A stretch of DNA of 20,108 bases from Pigoraptor vietnamica (GCA_943704525.1 CALSCQ010002955.1:1-20108); one strand, 5' to 3'. Shown: positions 8,898 through 18,048, counted from the first letter of the stretch. Notes: generated from the sequence alone by a model not told the origin. Made by a program: numbers and translations.

Positions 8898-10948
8898 ATG
8901 GGTGGAGGTGACCGTCCCGTGTACTTCGCGGGCTTTCCCCGCAATTATGACGCGACGGATGTCAAGGACTTTCTCTCGAAGCGCGGCCGCGTGGCACGTG
9001 TTGGTGGGTTGCAGTGCGAGCGCACAATCTGTCGCCATTCTTTGTGCGCTTCGTGACGCAAAGGTTTATTTGGTCGTCCCGTCCCTCTCTTTCTGCTTTT
9101 CTTTGCTTTCGCACCTTCTTCTCTGTGTTGTTGCGCAGATCTGACGGCGTTTGTTTTGTGTGACGCGCAGACATGAAGGAGGGCTTTGCCTTTGTGTACT
9201 TTGAGGATGACCGCGACGCCGAGGATGCCGTGCATGATCTCAACGGTCGCGACATTGAGGGCCGTCGCGTGCGCGTCGAGTTTGCGAACGGCCGTGGCCA
9301 GGTCAAGCGGTATGATGTTGTTATGCGTCTTTGCGCAGGAATGTTTGTCGTGCGTGCATGTTTGTGGATGGTTTGAATCGTCGGTGTTCATCCCTTTTGT
9401 TTATATTCTCTGCAGTCGCGAGGAGGAGCGCAAGCGGAACATCAACCCCAATCCGACGCTCTTTGTCGTCAACTTTGACACGCAGCGCACGACGGCCAAG
9501 GACCTCGAGGATGCCTTCGGGCGCTTTGGGCGGCTGGAGCGGGTGGGTGTTGCTGTTGTGCTTTGAGCGTACTTTGAGAATGGCTCGTGCCATTTGTCGT
9601 GGTTTGTCGTTTGCTCATGTGCGCTGTGTGTGTGTGTGTGTGTGTGCAGGTGGATCTCCGCAAGAACTTTGCGTTTGTTCAGTTCATGACGACGGAAGAC
9701 GCCAAGGCAGCCCTCGCTGAGATGAACGGCGGCAAGGTGCGTTACCTTTCATTCGACTCTACATGTGTGTGTGTGTGTGAGCGGGTGTGTCCTGTGTGTG
9801 TGCATGGTATGTGGATGGTGTGTGTGCGTCCGTGTGTCTGTGCCCTCGTGTATCCAGGGCGATTGCCACCCACTACCGCCATCGCACCTTCACTGCCCCC
9901 ACAACAACTACATCCACAACTGCGACGTGCACGCTTCTTCACGCTTTGCGACATCCGCTTGCGGCGCCGGCGTATGGAACTCTCGACCTCTACTCGACAG
10001 CGCGGCACGCACAGTATTAGCAACGACTCGGCTACGTTTACACTACTTCTAGCACGCTTCAACTGCTTCTTCGCTCTCCGACATCCGATACGACTCCTCT
10101 CACTTCCCCCGGTCCGCGTCTCCGCGTTAGTGCGACTTACACACCATCGACGATATACGGCCCAAGCAACCCGATTGCTTCGCAACTAGTCACAACGACT
10201 ACGGCCACTGCAACCCACTTCACTCATCATCCCGAGACTGCAACCCCACTACACTCTTCACATCCTACGTGCTTCCCGCGAGCACCTTCTGCGGCCTGTT
10301 CCATGCCCCGTTTTACCGACCCTTCGTCCCGCCTCTTCGCCCCTACTCTTGTCGCAACCCCACTCGTCGACGGTGGCGCACAGGTGAATGGCTACACGAT
10401 CACGTGCGAGTATGCCGCAAGGGAGAGCCCCACGTACGGCGGTGGCGGCGGTGGCGGGTGAGTCGTTTCTCTGTGCGCGTGCGTCTTTTCTGCCTTATGC
10501 TCAAGCCTTCCCTGTGCTGAGCGGTCTAGTGCCTTGATCTCCATAGTGCATTCTCCGTTCTCGCATTTCATAAGTGGATATTTATGGATCTCTCCGTTCC
10601 GTCGTGATCGGCGCATAACACGCACTTTTGCTGCAGCCGTGGTCGCAGCCGTAGCCGCACGCCCAGTCCGCGTCGCCGGTCGCCGTCTCCGCACAGGAAC
10701 CGCCGCAGCCCGAGCCCCCGCCGCCGCTCTCCCTCGCCCCATCGCAGCCGCCGCAGCCCTAGCCCGCGCCGCCGGAGCCCCAGGTGTGTCGTCTTTGTGT
10801 GGCCGTTTAAGGTTCTGTGCCGAACCAGAGCCGTCGTTGTTGTTTGTGTATTTTGTGTGTGTGTGTGTGTGTGCGTGTGTGTGTGTGTGCGCTTGTGTGT
10901 GTGTCATTGTCTGATTCCCTATACCTGCGCAGCCCTCGGCGTCGCTGA
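8898..10948 (+). CDS. SR-family splicing factor with two RRMs and an RS domain (RS subfamily type)
   Basis: Proposed exons are 8898-9003, 9171-9309, 9416-9542, 9650-9736, 10384-10457, 10637-10783 and 10933-10948, giving 696 nt and 231 aa, in phase throughout. SR proteins bind exonic enhancers in pre-mRNA and recruit U1 and U2AF in the nucleus. RRM1 starts with the RNP2-like VYFAGFP and carries the RNP1-like GFAFVYFED. It follows GRVARVDMKE, very close to the GRVERVDMK... of plant RS31/RS40. RRM2 has TLFVVNFD and RKNFAFVQF and lacks the SWQDLKD signature of the SRSF1 type, as expected for the RS subfamily. A glycine run (about 172-178) links to an RS tail made of SPSP/RRR units. The fourth intron (647 bp) is far longer than the rest (106-179 bp). 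Assignment to the SR family is firm; the subfamily is by recalled resemblance. Confidence 0.94.
9627..9646 (+). repeat. (TG)n tract at a 3' splice site of the SR gene
   Basis: A run of TG dinucleotides lies directly in front of the acceptor CAG at 9647-9649, where a polypyrimidine tract would normally sit. Confidence 0.85.
9737..10383 (+). other. Exceptionally long intron 4 of the SR gene
   Basis: This intron of 647 bp starts GTGCGTTACC and ends GCGCACAG. It begins with a TG-rich part (about 9763-9850). The next 520 bp are strongly C-over-G biased on the sense strand, with recurring CAAC, CTAC and CGAC words. No family-matching exon is seen in it. SR genes in animals and plants often carry alternative, NMD-triggering exons in their longest intron; that is only an analogy here. 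Confidence 0.7.
10855..10905 (+). repeat. (TG)n microsatellite in the last SR intron
   Basis: A TG-repeat run with CG interruptions lies in intron 10784-10932, on the sense strand. Confidence 0.9.
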
Positions 10949-11845
10949 GCGAGTGCGTGGACGACAAGTCCCATACGGTTGCCTTTGTGTTTCTGTTCTT
11001 CTGGGTCGTGGGTCAGAAGTGGGATTTGAAGCATGTCTGTCGCGACTTTCTCTCGCACGCAATTTCACGCACGCTGTCGGTTGCTCCCGCTTTCGTTCAA
11101 TCTGTCACGCGCGTACGCTTGTCTTTGACTCTCGAACCTCTCTTGCTTAATGAACTGGACACTCTCTTTTCTGCATATCGTGTCAGCGTGTGCAGGCAGC
11201 GCCGCATTCCCCTACTTGGCTCGACCAGCAGCACAGACTTTGATATCTGCCTTCCACTTTGCCGCTCTCCGGCACGACCCAACTTGCACATGACCTCTGA
11301 GATGTCAGGGACGGACAGCCTGCACGCGGCTCACCAAGTGCGTGGACATTGTAATAGGGCAGAAGTAATGGGAGCACTTATGTTTACTGAATCTCTCAAA
11401 TACGCGCCAGGTGCGACCCGCACATGTCGCTTGTTTGCATCTCAACATTCTCACATGCGAGGACAGTCCCTTGACCGTTCACAACTGGCGACGCACAGTG
11501 ACGCGCAGAGAGCGCAACACGTCCGTCTGGCGATTGCATCCCAAGCGAGCAAGCAAGGAGGACCCCGGCAGCCGTACACATGCTATGATGGGACGGCGAC
11601 CGTGCAGTGACATTATTAATTATATCTCGTATCAGCTCGGTACGCAAAGGCAGTGTAAACGCACACGCGCGACAAATGTACACGCAAACGCGCAGCGACG
11701 CACGGCGCAGGCACAGCCGCAACTCCCACACACGCCTGTCATCGAATCCGCTGTCGACCTTGGCCGTTTCATAAGACATTCTAAAATAGGGTCGTCCCGT
11801 CAAATTCCAATAAAGGCTCGATGTGGGAGCGTCCACCACACCCGC
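10949..11845. other. Convergent spacer between SR and TPR-like genes
   Basis: About 900 bp lies between the two stop codons. Several open frames cross it (one of 217 codons on plus, one of 147 on minus), but they show no domain, signal peptide or consistent codon bias. The 147-codon frame merely overlaps the antisense flank. A single AATAAA occurs on the plus strand at 11809-11814, too far from the SR stop for a normal 3' UTR. I see no gene in it. Confidence 0.45.
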
Positions 11846-12172
11846 TTATGTAAATTTGAGGTCGGGGTTTTCCAGAAACAGCTCGACGAGGGGCTGCCAG
11901 TCCGTGTCGTTGCCAAAGGATATCGACTTGAAGAACGCGGCGGCGGCGGCGCTCGGTTGCCCCGTGTGCAGGAGGCTGAAGGCGAGAAGGTGCTGCGCCT
12001 CCTTCTTCGTCTTCTCGTTGCGGAGCGAGTGGCTCACGCACTCGACGACGGCGTGGTAGTCCTTCATTTTGTAAAACCCGCGCGCCGCATAGAGCCACCC
12101 GATGGCATCTGCGCCGTCGCAGAGCGTGTTAATTATAAAGCAACCGTGGCGGTTCATTAGAGCGAATTTTTG
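11846..12172 (-). CDS. TPR-like protein, last exon
   Basis: The last exon starts at 12172 after the acceptor ATTCCAG and encodes 108 residues (QKFALMNRHG... to NPDLKFT). Two helix-turn-helix units with TPR spacing are visible: AIGWLYAARGFYKMKDYHAVVECV and KKEAQHLLAFSLLHTGQPSAAAAAF, then a capping helix with NDTDWQPLVEL. TPR units bind partner proteins, so an adaptor role is likely. The first unit also resembles the second TPR-like helix pair of FIS1, but no C-terminal membrane anchor follows. The intron upstream is TG-rich on the sense strand. The 5' end is not resolved. One phase-compatible first exon is 12544-12521 (METQTRQA, donor GTAAAA), which would give about 116 aa. I hold that only as a possibility. 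Confidence 0.62.
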   Translation of the reverse strand, partial: QKFALMNRHGCFIINTLCDGADAIGWLYAARGFYKMKDYHAVVECVSHSLRNEKTKKEAQHLLAFSLLHTGQPSAAAAAFFKSISFGNDTDWQPLVELFLENPDLKFT

Positions 12173-12506
12173 CTGGAATGCACATACACACACACACACA
12201 CAGTGGCGCATAAAGACTCTCTTCTCGCCAACTGACGAGACGTGCAAGCAAAGGGCCACACCATTGATGCTGCCACACCAACATACATCACAACGCACGT
12301 GCCAGTAACCACACATTCGCACGTTTACACACACACAGCTGCGATTTTTACACAACGGACAGCTGGTTGTCCCATAAAAAAGCTCCTCACCACCGACGAT
12401 AAACAGCAAACCCTCGCGCAGAAACGCACACACGCGGGTCGTTCTTTCGCTACCCCAGGGACGACATGCGCACGCACCCTTTGGAAGAAATCCGACGTCT
12501 GCTTTC

Positions 12507-12527
12507 AGGCGGTCTTTTACCGCCTGT
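12507..12527. repeat. Perfect short inverted repeat
   Basis: The 8-bp arms CAGGCGGT and ACCGCCTG flank a 5-nt loop. It overlaps the candidate first exon and donor site of the TPR-like gene. A transcript would form a stable hairpin over that donor. Confidence 0.6.
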
Positions 12528-12652
12528 CGCGTCTGTGTCTCCATGTATGCACCCCGCCACACTGCAACACGACGGCAACCAGTCCTTTGCTAACGGCAGC
12601 TCGCGGGTTCGAACCCCGGCGACTCCGTGTCTCACGAGCGTTCTGTCAGCGT

Positions 12653-12740
12653 CGTCTTCTACAGTGGCAATAACGTCTCGTGCGCGCAGAGGGGAGAGGG
12701 ATTTGAGGCGTTAAGTGGCGTCTTCTACAGTGGCAATAAC
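12653..12740. repeat. Pair of 22-bp direct repeats, 66 bp apart
   Basis: The 22-bp words at 12653-12674 and 12719-12740 are identical (core TTCTACAGTGGCAATAAC). They lie in the spacer upstream of the cysteine-synthase gene and outside any coding exon I can support. Confidence 0.75.
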
Positions 12741-12779
12741 TTGAGGCAGGGGTACTCCCGCCCCTGACAAGGGCACCCT

Positions 12780-12845
12780 TGACAACCGTAAAATTTCACG
12801 ACATCGGATTACAATTTTACGATACAATTCCGATCTGTTACGTCA
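12780..12845 (+). promoter_or_regulatory. AT-richer promoter patch of the cysteine-synthase gene
   Basis: This patch lies 150-215 bp upstream of the ATG at 12996. It holds ATCGGATT, TTTACGAT (complement of ATCGTAAA, 12816-12823) and TTCCGAT (12828-12834), the same words found upstream of two other plus-strand genes. A TATAAT-like stretch follows near 12922. Confidence 0.4.
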
Positions 12846-12995
12846 CGCTGCACGTGTAAGAAAGTGGGCGCCTGTGTGTATGTGCGTGCAGTGCGTTGAT
12901 GTAGGCGCACACGACGACACACTATAATCTGCTGCGTGCGCGTGGCTGTGTCTCTCACTGCGCATTCATCCAGTGTCGTCTTGTGGGATCGGGAG

Positions 12996-14162
12996 ATGCG
13001 CGCGCGAGCAGTGCTACTAAGTGCGCTCGCCCTCCGCCTGTTTTCCCGCGGTGCGTCGCCGTTTTCCCGCCACACCGCACACCCTTCTCGCGGGTTCGCT
13101 GCCATGGCTGCGGCAGTTCCAAAGTTGGAGAAGAGCTCTGCGCCGCTGCCGAATCTCACTGCGGTCGAAGGGCTGTTGGGGGCGATCGGCAACACGCCGC
13201 TCATCCGCATCGCGTCCCTCTCGCGCGAGACAGGGTGCGACATCTACGCCAAGGCCGAGCACATGAACCCCGCGGGTTCCGTCAAGGATCGCGCGGCGCG
13301 TCGCATGATCCTCAACGCGGAGAAGGAGGGGCGCCTGGTGCCTGGTCGGGGCGTGGTCGTGGAGGGCACGGGGGGCAACACGGGTGTGGCGCTGGCGATG
13401 GTCGCGCGGCAGCGGGGCTACAAGACGGTGTTCACGATGCCCGACACTGTGTCGCAGGAGAAGATTGATCTCATGACGCTGTTTGGGGCGGAGGTCGTGC
13501 TGCGGCCGGTGCTGCCGTTCTCCGATCCCCTTCACTATTACCACGCGGCCGACCGCATCGCCAAGGAGAGGGAGGGCGGGTTCTTCGCGAACCAGTTCGA
13601 AAACACGTCGAATTTCGACGCGCACTTTGAGGAAACGGGACCCGAGATATGGCGGCAGACGAACGGCCGCGTGGACGGGTTCGTGTGCTCGTCGGGCACG
13701 GGCGGCACGATGGCGGGCGTCTCCACCTACCTCCGACAGCAGAACCCTTCGATCGCGGTGCACCTGATCGACCCTCCCGGCTCCGGCCTGCTGAGCTATG
13801 TCGAGCGCGGGGTGTTTGAAGCGGACGGCAAGACAATCACGGAGGGCATCGGGATCATGCGACTCACCGCCAACTTTGCGCGCGCAAAGGTCGACAGCGC
13901 GTTCTTTGGGACAGACAGGGAGACGGTCGAGATGGGCTACTACTTGCTGAAGCACGACGGCCTGTTCGTGGGTCCCTCTGCGGCGCTCAACTGCGTCGGT
14001 GCGGTGAAACTCGCGCGGAAGCTTGGACCGGGGAAGAGCATCGTGACAGTGCTGTGCGACGGCGGCGACCGGTATCGGAGCAAGATGTACAACAGCGCGT
14101 GGATCGCGGAGAAGGGACTTGCGCCGGAGTGGACGCGGACGGACCTCGCCTTCGTTTTGTAG
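12996..14162 (+). CDS. PLP-dependent cysteine synthase (O-acetylserine sulfhydrylase family), likely mitochondrial, intronless
   Basis: The frame encodes 388 aa from the ATG at 12996; the open frame extends upstream only through a GTG. Cysteine synthases make L-cysteine from O-acetylserine and sulfide. Visible: GNTPLIRI near 65-72; SVKDRA with the PLP-binding Lys97; TGGNTG (125-130), the substrate/PLP loop; SSGTGGT (232-238), the phosphate cradle; a Ser in GPSAALN (328); and CDGGDRYRSKMY near the end. The form EGTGGNTG and the long C-terminus recall the fungal mitochondrial cysteine synthase 2 type rather than plant CysK. Residues 1-36 are Arg/Ser/Ala-rich without acidic residues, as in a mitochondrial presequence. 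A second in-frame ATG at 13104 (GCCATGG) would give a protein without it. There are no introns, unlike the recognised neighbours. The exact activity (OASS or another beta-replacement) is inferred. Confidence 0.93.
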   Translation: MRARAVLLSALALRLFSRGASPFSRHTAHPSRGFAAMAAAVPKLEKSSAPLPNLTAVEGLLGAIGNTPLIRIASLSRETGCDIYAKAEHMNPAGSVKDRAARRMILNAEKEGRLVPGRGVVVEGTGGNTGVALAMVARQRGYKTVFTMPDTVSQEKIDLMTLFGAEVVLRPVLPFSDPLHYYHAADRIAKEREGGFFANQFENTSNFDAHFEETGPEIWRQTNGRVDGFVCSSGTGGTMAGVSTYLRQQNPSIAVHLIDPPGSGLLSYVERGVFEADGKTITEGIGIMRLTANFARAKVDSAFFGTDRETVEMGYYLLKHDGLFVGPSAALNCVGAVKLARKLGPGKSIVTVLCDGGDRYRSKMYNSAWIAEKGLAPEWTRTDLAFVL

Positions 14163-14598
14163 GCGGAAGTCGAGGGGCGCTGCGTGCTGCGTGCGTTGGG
14201 GCGATTGGCGTTGCGTAAAGATTGTCCGTTTGTAGTATATCAGGGGTATGTATTATTTCTGCCGTACTTAGATGTAGCTGAATTGGTGCCCATGTGCAAA
14301 GTGTGAGTCAGCTTTTTTTTTGCCCGAGTCACACCGGCCAGGGCTATATGCTGCAAGGTGCCAAAAACGGAACTGCACATCGCCGCTTTACATATTTCTA
14401 TTCGCACATTAAGCGACAGTACTGCACGCAGCACACTCTGCAGAACGCAACCGCAACAATTTACAACGCGCCGTCACGTGCGCGACCTAACGGCGCATGA
14501 CGGGTTACTCCGCACTTCCCACGCGGCGTCCTTCGAGAAGTCACGCCCACTCGTGGCACATCCTTCCGCGTGTCCTTATGCACACAGCCCCTGTTCCT
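14163..14598. other. Convergent spacer, cysteine synthase and Armadillo gene
   Basis: This 436-bp spacer lies between two stop codons. It holds a poly(T) run near 14312-14321. No AATAAA follows the cysteine-synthase stop, and no coding signal is visible. Confidence 0.5.
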
Positions 14599-17500
14599 CT
14601 AGCACAGCTTGCGCGCCTTGCGCATCTTCTCCACGCACTTGGGCGTCGCAGAGGCCGCGCGCTTTCCCAGCGGACGGTCGCCGCGCCACTCGCCCTGACT
14701 CGGGCCGTTCGACGGCGACGCAGAGAGCTGCTGTGAATCCATTGCGTCTGGAACAACCGAACTCTCAGAAGACCCGGCAGACGTGTCCCGACGCCCCACG
14801 GCAAAGCGGCTCGCCAGTCGACCGAAGCGGTCTACAATGGACGACTGGCGCGCGCGCGGGTTGCCCAGCGGCACCATTTCGATCAGCTCGGCCTCGTCCG
14901 CATCGACGCGCACGTACCCTTCGTCCTCGTCCCCCTCGGCGTCCTCGCTCAGCGTTCCGTCCGAAAGACCCTGCTGTAGCGCATCAAACAGCGGGTCCGC
15001 GCGAGACGAGGGCCCGCTCTCGCTCGACATGGCTCCCGGCGGCGGGCCCAAAAAGTCAGGGATTTCAATTCCAGTGCGCGTGGTTGGGTTGACGGCGCGA
15101 GGACGGCGCGTCCTTTCCGCATCGTCCACTTCCATGCCGCTAGAGTCCCCTTCGGCGCTCGCGTGGTCGGACGACGACCCCGCATCCGAAGAGCGCGCAC
15201 CAGAGTGCGACAGGGCGGCCATGCCCCGCATGTACTGCGGAAGACCGCCATCTAGGAGCGAGTGCACGGGGGACGAACCCGCGACGACCTGGACGCTCGA
15301 TGGCCGCGGGGACGTCTTTGGCACCACGGCGTCGCCGACGGCCGCCGAGGCGATGGGGGGCGGTGGGGGCGCGTACATTTCGACGGCGCAGGCCCTTGAG
15401 CAAAACACCTCGACAATCCACGTCTTCTCCACCTTCACGGCTGCGGCGAAGCTCGTCTCAAAGTAGTGGCGCCCGCAGTTGAGGCACTGCGACGCCGTGA
15501 CAATCTCGACGGCGAGGCGCGGGGGAAGCTCGATCGCGGGAGGGTCGGGGAGGTGGTCTGCGACGGCGCGCATGCAGAGCTCCTGAAGGGTCATGCACGG
15601 CATGTCCACGTCGGGCACGACGCGCGTTGAGTCTGCGAGTGGGCATCGTCGAGAGTGAGCGGTATTCATACACACAATGTTCGTAAAGACAAGCACGTCC
15701 ACGTGGCGGAGACGACAGAGCCGCAGTTGTATGAGTTCAGATGACCACATCCCATCGAGTGCGGACGGGCAAAGAACGCTTTCGCAGACTGAACTGAAAA
15801 CAGACGGGACAGCTTCTTGCATGAATGTCGCACGCACCGCGCCCAATCAGCTTGAGGAGGCCCTGGAACTTCTTCGAGAGGGCGTCGTTGCGCGCGTGGC
15901 GGCGCATCACGTGACCGAGAATGCCCAGCGCACTGCGGCACTCAATCACGAGGCGCCCATTCTCGGCTGTGGGTGGAGAAGGGGTTTTGGGTCAACGGAA
16001 GCACGTTCGCGTTTCACTTGCATTGTCGCACAGTACATTGATGTGACACAACGCACAATATAAGAGCCACGCGACTCTGTAACGGGCAGAATTGACACGC
16101 AAGGCACGCGGACACTCACGCAGCTCAATGACCGTGTTGAAGAAGAAGGCGCAGGCGGAGCTCTGGATTTCCTCGTCGTCGCGGTGGTTGCACATCGCCC
16201 GCCACGCGAGCTCAATCGCGCCGCTCTTTGCCATGTGGGGTCGGTAGTCCTCTGCAGGTGCGCGGACGGCGCGTGAGTAACGGATGCAGTGCGTGAGTAA
16301 CGGACGCAACGCGATTCCACACAGCGCAGCAGACTGTCAGAGTGCAACAGCTACGAGCCAACAACGAGTCGCTTCAAGAGAGCAATGTGCCCCTGCTCTA
16401 AGAGAGCATGTGCCCCGTGCCACGCACGTTGTCGCGACAGACAGGCAAACGGCCGCACTCACTCGTGTACGAGATGTTCCTGCACACGCCCAACGCGTAG
16501 TTTTGCAGCATGGCGTCGTCGTCAAAGCGCCGCATGGCCGCCAGCACGAGGACGGGGAGGCCCATCTCCATGAACTTGGCCGTGCACTGGTCTGCTCGGC
16601 AAAGGGACGGGATTAGGGACGGGGACCGGCATTGGAAGCGCACTAACGCGCACCATACACGCACTCCCGAGACTATTAGCAACGAAAACGCATATGCGTG
16701 CGAGGATAGTGTCCAGACACGCACCGGAACAGGCGAGGTTCTGGAGGGCGCCGCACCCCCAGCGCTGCACGTCGGCATCGTCGGGGAAGAGCGTCATTGC
16801 CGTTACAATGCGCTGAATGGCGCCGCTCTGCTCGACTGTGATGCGGTTTTCCGCTGCGTGGGCGCGAGAGGAGGTTGGAGACAGGTGCTTAGTACACGGG
16901 CACATACAACAGGAGTACAATCTCAGTGTGGCACAGATTTGACGAAACTGGGAGTCGAACGCACAAGGCACACACCGACAAGCCACGTCATGTTCTGTAT
17001 GGCCATGCACGCGGCCGCCTGGATAGAGGGGTCGCACTGATGGTGCTTCATCGCGGCGACCACAAGCGCCGCGGCGCCCTTCTCGACCACCTCGCGCTGG
17101 TTGTCCGCTGCGGGACGATAAAAAGGGTCCGTGTGAGCGAAAAAGACCAAGACGCCGAAAGGTCAGCATAGAACGGCGCTCGAGGATGTGCAACAACGCA
17201 CAAAACACATCACAAATGGCGAGCGAACAACAGCAGGAGACAGTGAGAGACGATTACGATTGACACTCACGGTGGTTGAAGGTGAGCGAGCGGATGGCCA
17301 TGCACGCGTATCGCTGTATGGCGCCTTCGCCGGGGTGCCGACGCATCGCCTCGATGGTGAGTGCAACGGCCCCAGAGGACGTCGCCAGTTGTATGTTCGT
17401 GCCTGTAGTGGACAGAGCATGGGATTGAGTCTCACTCGACTGACACACGAGGCGGCTCAAAATTAAAAAAAAAAAAAAACACGCATACGTACGCATGCAC

Positions 17501-18048
17501 TCACCGCGCAAGCACACACATCACACCCAACGCAGTCGGCATCACGCACAGCACCCACCATCGCCCTTCGTGATGAATCGCAGCGCGGCGAGCGCAGCCT
17601 CGAGCACTCGCGGGTGCACCTCGCCCTCCGACAGCAGAGTGCAAAGCGCGCCAATGACACCCGCAGTGCCCGCAACCTTGCGATTCTCAATGTCCGACGG
17701 CCCATCTGCTCACGAACGCAATCATAGACACAGTGAGAACGTCACACTAGGCAGAACAGAGCATCCAGGCGTCCAGGCGCGCACACACACCACACACACA
17801 CACGCGCAACGCGCACACACACCACACACACACGCGCGCAACCCACCGTTCTCCGTGGCGCGGCGCAGGGCGTCCAGCGCCTCCACGACCTCTCCAAGAT
17901 TTCCCTGCTGCATCGCGTACCGGAGTGACGCGACGTACGAGCGCACGCGCTGGCCCCCCACCTCGACGGGCGATGGCAGCGGCGACTCTGTGGTGGCGGC
18001 ACTCCGCCCGCCACACAGGAGAGGGCCCAAGACGCACTTGCCCGACAT
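14599..18048 (-). CDS. Armadillo-repeat protein with C-terminal cysteine-pair module, nine exons
   Basis: Proposed exons are 18048-17847, 17705-17559, 17402-17271, 17107-16976, 16853-16725, 16591-16463, 16251-16120, 15966-15838 and 15632-14599 (2166 nt, 721 aa). Exons 2-8 are 147, 132, 132, 129, 129, 132 and 129 nt; each codes for about one Armadillo repeat of 43-44 residues, and all eight introns are phase 1. Repeat signatures near the exon ends include CMAIRSLTFNH, CMAIQNMTWL, CGALQNLACS, LGVCRNISYT and CAFFFNTVIEL. Armadillo solenoids are protein-binding scaffolds. The last exon begins with MTLQELCMRAV..LPP and a likely metal site C427xxC430...C455xxxC459. The rest (about 260 residues) is low complexity, with polyproline, Ser-rich and acidic stretches (DAEGDEDEGY) and a basic end (KMRKARKLC). 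Related frames upstream of 18048 start only at TTG, so the ATG there was chosen. The cellular role is unknown; a scaffold is inferred. Confidence 0.88.
17465..17479 (-). repeat. Poly(T) on the sense strand of an Armadillo-gene intron
   Basis: Fifteen A on the plus strand read as T15 in the transcript of intron 17403-17558. It lies about 60 nt upstream of the acceptor at 17403 and may add to its pyrimidine tract. Confidence 0.7.
17780..17833. repeat. (CA)n tract in the first Armadillo-gene intron
   Basis: CA repeats with CG interruptions and a partly duplicated block lie in intron 17706-17846. On the sense (minus) strand this is (TG)n. Confidence 0.85.

Noticed and set aside
8998-9170. Alternative donor at 8998 for SR intron 1
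   Set aside because: It keeps phase but gives RVAHMKEG; the donor at 9004 (GTGGGTT) is stronger and restores the family-like RVDMKEG.
11396-11839. 147-codon minus-strand open frame next to the TPR-like gene
   Set aside because: No domain, no consistent codon bias, and it lies in the likely 3' region of two convergent genes.
12600-12630. Possible tRNA gene at GGGTTCGAACCCC
   Set aside because: The T-arm pairs with one mismatch on either strand, but no matching 5' acceptor strand, D-arm A-box or anticodon stem is found at the right distance on either side.
12936-12995. Upstream extension of the cysteine synthase frame
   Set aside because: It opens only with GTG; the first ATG is at 12996.
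14783-15466. 227-codon plus-strand open frame over the end of the Armadillo gene
   Set aside because: It is the antisense shadow of the low-complexity C-terminal exon, produced by its Ser/Ala-rich, GC-biased codons.
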